Origin: Sipunculus nudus
Lineage: Eukaryota; Annelida; Sipuncula; Golfingiida; Sipunculidae
Length of the DNA: 64,000 nucleotides
Direction of reading: 5' to 3'
NCBI GenBank assembly: GCA_026874595.1
Contig: CM049312.1
Coordinates: forward strand, 68,106,929-68,170,928
The notes beneath the pieces are model-generated. The model ran no database searches. It was not told the DNA's origin and saw only the letters and a program-made list of their open reading frames with translations. How positions within the stretch are numbered: the first letter of the stretch is position 1; each line of letters begins with the position of its first letter. Below are positions 34,243 through 47,000 of this stretch, piece after piece. The position numbers and the translations under genes are program-made.

Positions 34243-35830
34243 TTAGTTTGTTGTTGACGAGTTGCGATAGGCCATGAGGCACGAACGGTCACGTGTCAAC
34301 AACAAGGGGTTGTAGGTACTCGGGGGAGAGTGGCGCCCTTGGTCCTGGTTGGGAATGGGGTGGAGTTTTTGTATCTGCATTGCTTCGCGTGCGCCGCGTT
34401 CGAACGAGGGTGGGTCTTTGTCAACCATTTTGCCTTTTTCTAGATGGTGTCACGTACTGTTGAGATGTTGGAAGACGGGGGAATCAGCGTGCTTTATATG
34501 TTCTGAGTGGCGCACTTTAAAGGCTCTACCCGTTTCACCGACATAGTAGTGGTCGCAGTCTGCCCATTGAGATGGTAAACAATACCATCCATATCCGACA
34601 TGGGGTCCTTATACTTGGGAGTGCCAAGATGTCTACGGATGGAGTTGGCAGGGACCGCATGAGGTACAACACCCAATTTGTGGAATTTCCTGGACAGAAA
34701 GTCAGTGCATACCACACCAAGTTTATGTTACAGGGGCTGGTAGCTGTCGAATTGCAGATTTTGGTCGGTGTGTGTGGGTTTTCTATACACCAAGAACTCA
34801 AGGGATCCGTCGTCTTGATTCTTAATCTTAGCGTCAAGCATAGCAATCTTCTTGTCCTCAACATGTTCCATTGTGAACTTAGAGTCGATGCTGTTCAGGT
34901 GAAGAGGTCAAAGAATGCGGGTTTGAGCGATGAGACAGTGTCGTCGACATAGCGACCCCGAAATTTGAGCGGATGGGGGAATGAAGAGATGGCTTTCTGC
35001 TCACAATTCTCCATGTAGAGATTTGCCACAATAGGGCTTACTGGGGAGCCCATAGCGGCACCTTCTGCTTATAGTACTCACCCTTTGTAAACGAAATAGG
35101 TCGCCTTGAGGCATAACCTGAGAAGTGCCGTGACCTGGGCTGCATTTAAGTCGGTCCTATCGTTGATGGTCTCGTCATTCTCCAGCAGGTCCAAGATAAT
35201 CTTAAGGGCCTCATCTACAGAAGAGGGCAGTGACGTCATTAGACACCTAACTCTCATCCTCTGCCAGCATGATGCAGGATAATTTCTCTACCAGATCTTT
35301 ACTGTTCTTGATGTGAGGCGGAGACTTACCTACCAGGAGGGCAAGTATCTTAGCCACAAACCTGGCGATATTGTACGTGACAGTTCCACAAAAGGGTACT
35401 GTTGGACGCAAGGGGACGCCAGCCTTGGGGATCTTTGGGAGGGCGTAGAATTTTGGGGCAACGGGTAAAGTGGGGTATAGCTCAAGATATTGTTTCTGAG
35501 TCAGAGCACCAGATGCCTTAATGTTCTTCAAAGCCGAGATGATATGTCTAGAATACATGACTGTGGGGTCTTTTTTGAGCTTTTCGTAGGTGTTGGTGTC
35601 ACTAAACAGGGCCTTCATATTTGCCTCATATTCAGATTTGTCCATTACCACTACAGCACGGCCTTTGTCAGCCAGCATGGTGTAAATGGATTCATCATTT
35701 TTCAAATCATCTAGAGCTTGTCTTTCCTCTCCGGAGATATAACTTTTGGGGGGTCTAGCATTCTGGATCAATTTGACGCAATCAACACGAAGGGAAGCTG
35801 CTTCATCGTAGGTGGCCCCAATATGTTTAC
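34243..35830 (-). mobile_element. Penelope-like element relic (reverse transcriptase plus GIY-YIG region)
   Basis: Minus strand. From 35771 an intact 174-codon stretch carries the Penelope RT N-terminal signature (ADKGRAVVVMDKSEYEANM; LPKIPKAGVPLRPTVPF; VGKSPPHIKNSKDLVEKL); homology begins slightly earlier, near 35820. After a stop and frameshifts come GAAMGSPVSPIVANLYME, the catalytic YVDD (34940-34951) and IKTTDPLS.WCIENPHTPT. The C-terminal half carries GTPKYKDPMSDMDGIVY, then in another frame CDHYYVGETGRAFKVRHSEH (GIY-YIG nuclease type), then ERGAREAMQIQKLHP and a Penelope-type tail (NQDQGRH..PSTYNPLL) ending at 34243. Such elements use RT and a GIY-YIG nuclease for integration. At least three disruptions make this copy inactive, and no flanking repeat was identified. 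Confidence 0.85.
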
Positions 35831-36843
35831 ATGCCGTTTCTAAAACTAGGATTATTCGAATACGTGCTAAGCGTATCGTTTAAACAGCTGCTGTGATATT
35901 ACTTTTCCTTGGCACACGCCATCTGGTTGATGCAGACCCGACAGTATTGCCCTGATATTATCACCTGCGGTAGTGGTATTTCAGTCTCGAGATGCTTGGT
36001 CCCGATTATCCGACAATAACCTACGGGGATCTTAAAAGTATTTGCATTTGCAAGATGCCATAAGGATGGGCATACGTATTATTCATGGACCGCACCAGTA
36101 TGAATCTGTGCAGGTGCAGATGTGTTGCTTGTGAGATTTTTGTCAGGGCAGCATATTTTTCTGTTTTATTATTTCAATTTTTTTGTGTTAATAACAATGA
36201 TATCTGACCTGTTTCCGCTCATTTTCAGGTCAAAAGCGGATCCAGAAGGGGGGGGGGGGGCTTTTTTTTCCCACTGCAGCCTTTTTTACGGGTTTCAGAC
36301 AATCCTCTGTCGCCTGGACCCCCCTCCCTTTTCCGGACCTTTGGACCTTTCTTTTTGATTATTTTCATTGGTCCTCCTGTTTTTGACCCTCCTTTTCCTA
36401 AATCTTTAAGGTAAACTTAAAGAATATTCAGAGAAAGGTTTCTACTGAAGTTTCAGAAATGTAGCAGGCGTCTGGAATAGTTATAATGCCATAGATTTTT
36501 AATGTATCAGGATCAACAAGGGTTTTTTTAATTCCTTTTTTTACTAACCACACAACTTGATTTCAAAATAGTTGTTTCTCAGTAATAATTATGGTGATTA
36601 ATACTTTATTGAAGAGCATCGTCATTGTGAGAACACGTCCATCAATTTCATGTTTTAAAGTCCATTTGAAAACCATTACAGGCTCTTATGGTGTAATGTA
36701 TTTTAATTATGTTACATATTATTTTGCCAATAAAATGTTAAATACTGTCAACCTTGACCTTGATCACTTTTGTGACCATCAGGGGATGAAGATATTATAA
36801 AGTGCATTTGAAAACCATATTACATAACATATGACATGGTAGT

Positions 36844-36847
<4 letters not shown>

Positions 36848-36899
<52 letters not shown>
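36848..36899. repeat. (AT)n microsatellite
   Basis: An uninterrupted TA run of about 50 bp. Confidence 0.95.
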
Positions 36900-36901
<2 letters not shown>

Positions 36902-38805
36902 GTTATGCTTTAAGAGCTTGGTAAATAAGTTTGGCCTTGACCTGGAATACCCTCTGTGACCTTCAGACAGCTCCTACAGTAGTTTGAAACTGAGAGAACA
37001 CATTCAAAATATTATAAATCGATCCAATATAATTCAGATTGATGCGACAGTTACAAAATCATAGAAATATCTGGATTTTATTAATAGGGCGGAAATCTAG
37101 GATTTTTTTTGGGGGGGGGTTTAGGGGTTGATGAAATTTGTTACTTACCTTTTTCCATTAGCTTACACCTTAATAAAGTAAAAACAATCACTATCCCAAT
37201 ACGGGCATTCAATTTCTACGGGACTGGGACTTTGGTACATGAGCGACTACACAATTTGCAGCCGGCTAACAACCTATACACAGACTACCAGTCCCCGTTT
37301 TGGCCATTTCTCAAACAAATAAAGAGGCAAATCCTCCTCTACGGAAGGCTAGATATTATGACTGTTATCACAAAATTTTCCAATTAAGTGAAAAGTTTTC
37401 CCCATAGGGGGAAGGATGTAATTTCCGTGATGTCTTTTGTCATTGGCTGATATCCTGATACATAGGTCAAGATGTCAACCAACTGACCGAAGGCTATCAG
37501 TCAATCACAGGCGGCTTGTAACTCCGCCCACTGTGCATCAAAATTGGTGAGAGTGAGGGTTTGAGTTCTCTTGGAATCGAGCAGTGGACCCGAAAAGCTA
37601 CCTAAAGGCTTTGTGACAGCCGGGTATAACTGTATACACCATTGTTGGTTAGGACTGTCTACTATCTGGTGTGGCCACCCACCTTAAACAGAATCATTCT
37701 TCCTAGCCAGGTATGTATCTTTTAATTTAACATTAAATTAAGCAGTAATATTGCAGTTTGATTGTTTGGAGGTTTAGAATATAAATCTTATTTAACTCAA
37801 ACAGTTTTGTTTTATTTCGTTAAATTGCGCATGTACATGCTGTCTAGTCCCAAATTACCCCCTAGAATTTAAAGTACACTACAAAGAAATATATCACAAC
37901 AATTAAATGTTTTTATGGAGAATAGTCAGAAGAATAAAAAATTATTTGGCTGTTTTGTCTGGAAATAACACTGTCACCAGTTTATTAGCCTTAAAAACGA
38001 ATCTTTGTTTTCAATAACCCAGTCCTTCAACAGACATAAGATATTTAAGATGACATTTATCCTTCACATCTGGATATTTACAACATTCAATGTGATCAAA
38101 GAATGAGTGATTTGTAATCTGAAACCGACGTTTAAGTTTCGTCTTTCACGAAAATGATACAATTTTGTTAAGTTTTCCTTTATTATGAAGTGCTTTTTAC
38201 CTGTTTAGAAAAAATATGTTATTATCATGTTTTTCCCTGATCAAATAACATTTTTATCGAAATATACAAAAAATGGTAATAAAAAACCCGACCGTCCGCA
38301 TTGATTTCTGAAAAAAAAATGCCTGAGAACCATACCTTTCTTGGCCTAATATAAGTTTCATGCAGTTTTGGCCGATTAATAAATCTGGACCGAACGGCAC
38401 TAATTGACCTGAGCAGAGGTCTGCATAAAGAATAACATGCAGAAAAAAATGAAAATGTTAATCTAAAATATCAAATTCACTCCTGAATGCGACAAGAAAA
38501 ACGTATGATTCTTATGATTTCTTGAAAAAAAAACACACCAACTAACCTGTTATGCACATAACAGATCACTCGATTAAGGCCTTTTATTGGACTGCAAAGT
38601 CCCCTAGACGTATAGAGGATGCGACCCATATGAAGTAAAAAATACTATGTACAGAGATGACACCAATTGTGATTCATTATTGGACAATTTGGGATATATA
38701 TTAGCGAAAAATTTATATTTACCTTGACTGGTTTTCCTCTCTCTGTTTAGGAAGATATACATATATACATATGCACGGATATAACTAACCCTACATACCA
38801 ATTTT

Positions 38806-38806
<1 letters not shown>

Positions 38807-38859
<53 letters not shown>

Positions 38860-38870
38860 AATATATATAT
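38807..38870. repeat. Compound (CT)n-(AT)n microsatellite
   Basis: About 14 CT units followed directly by a TA run with small interruptions. Confidence 0.95.
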
Positions 38871-41224
38871 GCCGTATATATATACACATACAAATTCTGA
38901 ATGGCTGCCTCATGCTTGCTTATTTTTTTTAACAAAATCTTTTATATACACGATTCGGAAACTGCCATCTCATAAAGGGAGCTATATCAGGCGTCAGTTT
39001 ATAGTTTCTCATCAGATTTGTTTCATGAGACTGATAGAAAACAAAGCTACATGTTAACCCATCCTCTGAGTGTTGCTTAGCCCTTTTTAAAATTCAACTT
39101 CACTTTAACGTTTCATTTATATGTTAAAAGGTTTAAGACATATAGGAGATAATATAACTTTTTCAATTAAATTCTGTTTGTTTTCGTTGGTTGCTGTCTG
39201 ACTGAAAGGAAGATGCTATTCTTATTTCTCTAACTGTCGCTTGGACAACCCCAGATATCTGCTAAACGTTCAGACATGTGATCGAGAGGAAAACCTTTGT
39301 AAAGACACTTCGCTAATGGGCACTAATTAAGAAATAATATGAATGTCAGGCCTTTGCCATAACCGTTTAAAATGGTTATTACTGGAATTTTTATCAACGG
39401 TTAATGCATTATATGCAATGAGCACGCGCCACAAATCCATACCTTTCCATTAGAATGTTATAAATAATGTTCATGCCGATTAACTGACACTATGAGGCTA
39501 GGTACTTAATGTTCAAAAACAAATATATTGAATATTTCACAATGATATAGATATATTTAAGATTTCGAGAGAAAACGGAGCCATGGTTGACCCCATTGCA
39601 TGGGGCTTTTAAATAAACATCAGTACTTTATAGATTTTTTGTTTATGTTGCATTAGAGGGCTTCAGTGTGTCATTTCGGTTCCCTGACATTACTAAGGGT
39701 ATACATCAGACCGATTTCAATTATATAAATAAAGTTACTTTAAGTAAAACAAATCTTATTTTCAATCGGGATAACTATGTTTTTATCGTAGTTACAATGT
39801 TGTTGAAAGACACTTTCAAATTAATTCCCTCCAACGCCCTCAAACGTTAAACTGCAGCCAGGCACGGCCTCTACAAAGCTTTTGACATATTTATCAGATG
39901 TTCACCACCAGAGAAAATAAGTTTTTAACGAACTTTGTGTAAAGTTTGGTTATAGGCCTCATGATGTTTCTTTTTCCAAATTATATTTAATGTCCTTATC
40001 GCTGAACATTTCTAGTAAATATCAATGCAGCGCTTTGAAACGGCGGGCAATGGGTTGAAGAAGTTTTGATGGGACCTAGATGTACATGCAAGTGTTTGTG
40101 GGGATATGATCTCTAAAAGAATAACCTTAATATGCTCTGAGTAGTGAAACAAACTTGACTTTTTCAGTGTTGTTGTGTGTGAAGGATTCTAGCATGTATG
40201 AAGTTAAAATACGCGTACATGAAAATACCAGAATATCAGACTTTTAATGGGTGGTTGATTTTCTTCCAAAGATTGAAATGATACAATGGCAACACTTATA
40301 TAAACAAATGGAGAACATGAAAATACATCGAAACAATGATCATTTTATTGGACATTTTCGAAAAGTAAAATGAAAGCATACAAATGACAATCCCCTATAT
40401 TTAAAGGAACACCTAGTTCTGTGGTGTGATAAGATCACACAGACACATTAACCATATATTTTTAAATACTATACACATACAACAATCATGTCACTTAATG
40501 AGACATACCGAGATAAGAGTATTAGGGAATGATAAGCAAAAGTGATTTTTTTTTTGTTTCAACGAAGAACTGAGGGCTGACTTATCATGAAACATGCTGA
40601 CAGTAGGTTATATAACTGAACGGTAAAGGAAGAAGGATTCCTTTTATTCCCGGGCAACCTTGACAGTACAAGGTAAGCCACCTATTTTTGTACAATGTTT
40701 TGGCTACAAAAATATTTCTAAATAACTGGGTAGAAATACTTTATTGTTTGTTAATGATCTATATAATTAATACTCAGTTGGTTTTTTTCTAGACCACGGT
40801 TTACCGGCTTCCGTTCTGATTTAACTCTCCAAATTTGGCAGACGTATCGGAGGCGTGCTCTTCTAGAACAAGTTTGTTTTATTTTGCGGGATTATGCCCT
40901 ATTAAGCTGAATAATTAATAATTTTAATATTTCTCCAATAGGGGCCCCTATTTCTTTTGTGTTGCAAGGTCCCCCACGCCTGTGACGCTTTTCAGGAGGC
41001 GCCTCGGGGAATTTCACTGGCCTGTTAAGCCCGTGGCCAGAGCGCATGTCCTCCCAAAAAGGTATTTCCGTGCAATACGCGGTCACGCGGGTCCACTTTA
41101 ATCCACATTGATCCCCCAAATCCTTTGTAAATCCTCTATCGATTTTTTCTCTCAAAAGAAAGTAAAGGTTTTTTATCCAAAGACTCCGCTTTCAATGCAA
41201 GGGCTTTCAGTTTGGTCAACACTA

Positions 41225-42205
41225 GGCACTGAGTCCAGTGATGTGACCACCGTTTGATAATTTTTTATGGGGTACAGTTTTGTTGAATGTTATACATTCA
41301 ATAATATCTTTCCATGTGTGGACACTGTTATGCTTCGGTAACACCAGTTCACCTTGCGAGTGGCAGAACATTTAAATACGAATTGGTGGCTTCCACACTG
41401 GGACAAAGGAATTGTCCATTGTCATAATGGCTTATAAGAACATATATATTGTGGTGATGCTTATTACCTCCAAAATGAAATGGACTATTGATGTCTTTAC
41501 CCTAACCCTCTACAAATGTTGAGCAAAACATTTTCGCCTCTCACGACCTATAATCACCACTGAACCCCATTTCCATTATATCCCCTGTTTATTCCTGGAA
41601 TTTTACACTGTCGAAAGGAAGTAAAAATTTAAAATTTAGGCGCGGAACACATGTCCACATAAATCTTTTAATAGGGAGCACTTTTCCGTTGAGTGGACAT
41701 AAACAGCTGAGACCCTTTACACGATCACCGTTTTATAGGTTTACAGGTATGTTGATTTTTATATACATTCAGAAGTATCTTTTCCATGATAACCATAGTT
41801 TTAATAGTTCGGCCGATTTATGGGTTGTTTGAAAACATTTTTTTTTTCAAAAGGAAGCCCTGGGGGGGGGGATTGCTCACATTTCTAAGGGTCCCCAATC
41901 CTTAAGGTCTTTGAAACCCCCGCCAGAATCTACTAATCAGTCGTTCGTTCATACGTGCACGTTTCATGTAAAACATTGTCATGGTTCAGAAACACGAGTT
42001 ATCCAGGCGATCGAGTGGCAGAACAACTGCATACGAATTGGCGGCTTCTACTCGGGGACAATGGCATATCCTGTTATAATTATTCCTTTGTGGAATCGTG
42101 ATCATGGCACTTAAGAAAAAAATATTATGGTAATTCATATTACCTCCAAAATGTGATGGTCTACGGATGCAGTTTTACTCTACCCCTCTACAAATTTTCA
42201 GGAAA
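41225..42205. repeat. Diverged local duplication
   Basis: The segment 41225-41520 (CATTCA.AA.TATCTTT.CCATG; GAGTGGCAGAAC; TACGAATTGG.GGCTTC; TATTACCTCCAAAATG; ACCCTCTACAAAT) recurs in the same order at about 41700-42205. The second copy has an insertion of roughly 160 bp (about 41810-41975) rich in T and G runs. The 67-codon frame at 41911-42114 lies in the second copy and is not supported as a gene. Confidence 0.6.
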
Positions 42206-43866
42206 ATCTGAATATTACATTTTGCGTTAATTTGCTGAAAGACAATGCAACGAACCAAGGCTGAAGTGGTTTCTTTGCTAAAATCTTTCAATCGAATTAT
42301 ATCATACTGCTTTCTTTTTATCGGGGAGAGTTGTCAATTTTGCATCAGACCTGCTTATTCCATGACAATTTACAATACGTAAATCAAAAATTGAATACTG
42401 TTGGAATATATTTTCCTGGGCCTGTCTTTTCCACATTGGCAGCTATACGTTTCGCGTACAAGAGACTTCAACGACATATGCATGTGTATACAAATAACGC
42501 ATGTGTCTGTTAACATGCCTTAGACTATACCCTAAACTGACTACACTGAATAAACATCGTGTTTCATAATGTCGCCTGTAATTCAACTAATACAAAGCAT
42601 CTTCATATAATTTCACGGTAAAATGCTTCTTATACAATCGTTATATCTACGATATTTCCCAAGCAATGAAGCTGTCGGGCCTATGTTGTTTATCGGAAAA
42701 AAAATACTTCTCACCTAAAAATTTGTACACCCTGCATATGCCTCGCGTATATTTTTTTTTGGTGATTTCTGGAATAGAATGATTTTTCTTTCTATGTTGA
42801 TATTTTGGGGGAGGGTATTCCTGGAGAATTCTAGCAGAAGTAATCTTTATTTCATATTAGTGAAACACATGACAAAGGTTCCTGCAAAAAACTTTAGGAT
42901 TTAAATATGCGTCGTTTAGTTCCTATCAGCTCATTACAAAAATAGGCATCAGATAAAGTCGTGGATTTTCCACGGGTGCAGCTAGTACATAATAATTCGC
43001 TATGTTCACAAATGTTTACCACTGGAACCTAAAGGTTTTAATAATTTCCCATAAATTGAGCTTTTCATGAACCTAATATAGTCACATTTAAACCCAAACT
43101 TTATAAAAGGTTTATCTTATGATAAATACAAGATGATCAACTTTAACCGTAACAGTATAAAAATAAATTTTTAAATAGTTCACCATGTGTGATGACAAAA
43201 CCCATCTAATCTTCGAAAATATAAAACATTTTCCTCTTAGTCCACAATATAGTTAATACCCAAAATTATAAGGTGTGCTAATAAGAAATTTTGAAATAAA
43301 ATAATTTTATATTAGAAACTATAGTCCGTTTCACAAACCGTGACCACCTTTTTTCGCGTTTTCTTCTCTACCCCGATTTTCAAAGTGTATTCCTAGCTGT
43401 GCGATGAATTCCGAGAAAACGACCTAATGTTATATGAAGTTTGATTACAAACAACTTACAAAACGACGCTGAGGTGTTGATTTTCTTTATTTGAGAAGCA
43501 CATGGCCAACTCAACCTTACTGAAGAGCGCTGTATGTTAAATTTTTTCGTCATAATGGAATGACGTAACCGTGACGTCATGGTCGTCGTTTGAAATTTCC
43601 TGAATAGACCTACACATGTTATGAAGAGGCCAGCAAGTGTCGCCGTGTTCAACACACCAAGTTGCGCTCCTCTATTTATTAACTGTAATTGCCCCTTCTT
43701 TAAAACATAGTTCACAGAACGCCGGTCATGGTCAGGCAGGAAGCCGGAGGTCATTCATGTGCCGGTGGTCTATATTGTTAGTATATACACCCGTAATAAA
43801 AGTCCAAAATATCTCAAATGGACGCAATTTCTAATGCTCTAATTCATCCCAATATAATTCATCAAT
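42206..43866. other. Intergenic, one unproven open frame
   Basis: AT-rich. A 124-codon minus-strand frame (43380-43754) is the only frame of note; see findings. No repeat boundary was recognised. Confidence 0.35.
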
Positions 43867-44018
43867 CAGGCGCGGATCCAGGATCAGCAGATGGGGGACG
43901 CTAGTGTAAATAAACATTTGGTGATTATTCATGGCAATTTACCTGTCATTGTTTAAAATAAGTCTAAAAATATTGGTGGTTGAGAGCGCAGAGGGTCTTG
44001 AACCTGGATCCGCGCCTG
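43867..44018. mobile_element. Small MITE, 152 bp, with perfect 16-bp inverted termini
   Basis: Begins CAGGCGCGGATCCAGG and ends CCTGGATCCGCGCCTG, an exact 16-bp terminal inverted repeat. The flanks TCAAT (43862-43866) and TCAAC (44019-44023) look like a 5-bp target duplication with one change. It is non-coding. The GGCGGATCCAGG-type terminus recurs in decayed form near 36237 (GCGGATCCAGAAGGGG). Superfamily not assigned. Confidence 0.75.
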
Positions 44019-44023
44019 TCAAC

Positions 44024-47000
44024 GTGACCAGAGGTATATCCCCAAGAATTAAAACAAAAGTGCTCTACACTGCTGGGAATTATTATCTTCGAATGTAGCT
44101 CCAAAACTGTTTTCCTGACTTGTGTCCTTCTGTTGTAAGAGGAGTTGGTATTTTGTTAACTTGTAACACACGCGGGCAGACCCCTGTCACGGGATGCAAC
44201 GCAGGCATCATGGCTCCGGACAGCAAAAGCAGTGTGCGACTCTTACAGAGCACGGATTGCAAATTTAGAAAATGAAAAGCTACCGTTAGTCACATTAATA
44301 ATTTCACGAAATAAGTTGTGATTTCATCACTTATTTTCCACTTGTTAATCAGCAAAGTTCAAACGAACTAGTACATTTATAATAGTTTAATGTGCCAAAG
44401 CACTTCACCCCTTCTTCAAATATTGGACTGTTCTAACCAAATTGTAACATTGCATGCATAAAATTGGGTGTGTGTCTCTTCACCCATTGATTTAAGGAAA
44501 TATTACTTTTTTCCTCTGAGAAAAGCTTGATGAACAGGAGATGATCAAACATTTTTCATCCGTTTATGAGGAATGGATATGCCGGGCTTTATTTTAACCA
44601 CTGCATAGTGCTTTTCAACTGCATATTTATAGATATTCGGCTAAGTTATAAAGTGTTCAAGCCACAGCCGTTGCGCGTGCAATATGTTCACATTTGTAAA
44701 TAAACGCTTCTTTATCCTTAAAAATTGCAAAAAAAACCTTCAACAAAAAGTTGCGAGAAGTTTTCAAAAATACATGCTTATCCACATATTTCAGGTCGCT
44801 GTGAAACCTAAACTGGTTTCTTTAATTGTAAGCCCTACTTAGAATGTACTGGACGGAATATTCTCTTAACTTTTGACCGCTTTAGGCGTACTTGCCTTGC
44901 GATATGGGCAATCCCATTACTATTTAGATTTTTTCTTGCACGCAGGTTCTGATTAAATGTAGGTACAAATAATATCATGTGTTCAGAAATAACATTTTGA
45001 CACACTTTGGTATGTGACATAATTAATGTGCTAAGGAATATATCATGTTTCTGTAATTACCAATAAATTCAGAGTCGGCCTTAACGTATGCAGTTAAATC
45101 GATTTCCAGGGAAAATCGTACAAAAATCAACGTTAAGGATAGCACGAAACCACGCTAATCAAACACTGTGGTTTGTACGCTCCAAAAACATCGGTTACAG
45201 CGGTTACGGTGGAATTCCCTCCTTCGTAATATTTAACCACCCTCAGGACTCTTTGCCTTTCAGGACAGTCTCTATACTGGCGTGTTGGTGTGGCCTAAGG
45301 TCGGTTCATTATCCCCCACTGTTTGCAAATTATCTCTTTTGAAGTGCCGCTCAGGCGGAGTCATTTTTGTTTAAACGCTTAGCCAATCAGATTTTATTTA
45401 AGAGCTCCGCTTGGGAGCACTCATCATTGTTTACACGCCGAGCCAATCAGATTTTGTTATACCCAGCATCGGTTGGCTACTAACAAAACCTAAAAAATCC
45501 GTCCATTTCTCACAGGATGTCAGTGGAATGTCTCCGGAAGGTCACGAGCTGTGTTCAGAGCGTACTGCGCTTGTGACAGAGAGAGGTGTGTAAACTTGAC
45601 CAGGAAAAGTAATTTATTTAAATGGTTGAGGAATTGTGTTATGAATCTATTGTTTCATGGAATAAGAGGGCAATGAAGACATTTTTATGAATGTTTTTTA
45701 AAGACCCACCACCAGATCCGGCGGGATCGGGTCGCATGCGCAGTGCGCGTCTACCTTATATGGTAATAGAGGTAGAGCGACATGGTGTTTGGCAACATTA
45801 TCAAGCACGTGTACTTGCGAGAGCTCGGCAGATTACTGCAGTGCAGGATTATATAAACAGCAATTGGCAAGAAATGTATCTTCATTAAACGTAATAAACC
45901 ATCAATTTTGATTTTCTCAACGCTGCTCGAAGTGTAAGAAGTACTAAGAACTTCGATTTCCCTTTGGATTATAGGATAATGTCAACCTTCCGGTTTGACT
46001 TGACCTCGAAACGCGAGCACATGTTGCCACTGGGGAACTCGCGGTCGCATGGCGAATCGAGTGATGTACGCACTTGTGTGTTTGCAGGAATTTATAAAAT
46101 GATGTATCAAGAGAACAAGGTAGGCGCGTGTTAGTGGTCTTTACAGAAATTAACTTAAATATGTGTCACATACTGTAATTACAGTGGAAAAACAAACATG
46201 GCCGGCAGTGAAAATATGGACATGACCGGCAGTACTTTCGTACTGTATGATTACCGCGCCTCATATGTAGTTTTGAAGACGCTGGAACATTGAAAGTTTT
46301 GCATGAAATGTATATCAGCATGACGGGAGAAACGATAGTTATTATCAGACAGATGTTTTTTACTGCACTTGCGGGGTTTGCTGAAACGAGTTCGCTTGGA
46401 AGCAAGCCATGTGCATGATGACAGATGTGGTATCAAAGATTCCGAGATTTTTGTCATCCAAAAAATGTTGAGAGCAAATATATAATGAGACCGATAAAGT
46501 TCAATTTACACTTTATTCTCTTTATAGAATTTTTAAATAGCCTGATTTGGATTTTTTAGATCACCGACCACATGTAAGCCAACTTCTTCATTCACGAAAC
46601 ATCCCCATTTTTTACCAAATATAGAAACTGGATATGTGTCGTTGCAACTTTGCATGGGCATAAATGAATAAATGTTGACATTGTGACATTACGGTTTTGG
46701 TATGTAACAATGTAACACCACAGAGGTTCAACGCGTGCGTGCACATACAGATGAAAGTTGGTTATGACGAGCAGTAGGCCTATTATATGATCAAAATTAC
46801 AATTACTTTCCATGAGGCAATGTAATATTAGAGGAGGCTTTTCAAAGGTTCAAAACTGAAATTGGATTGTTTTGAGTCCAGGTGAGGAAACCTCTGCCCC
46901 CCCCCCCCAAATAAGAAAACGACTTTGGAATTCGGGATATATCCATGTAAATATATATTATAATGTATGTATACTTACGTGAATGTATCATCAGTGTGTG

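Larger units (their letters stand above)
35831..41159. other. Long non-coding stretch with microsatellites
   Basis: Contains poly-G at 36250-36262, (AT)n at 36848-36899, and a CT run then AT run at 38807-38870. A GC-richer patch at 37430-37711 ends in CCAG/GTATGT, a possible splice donor. Open frames here (36122, 37109, 39668, 40892) show no domain. I see no gene I can support. Confidence 0.4.
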
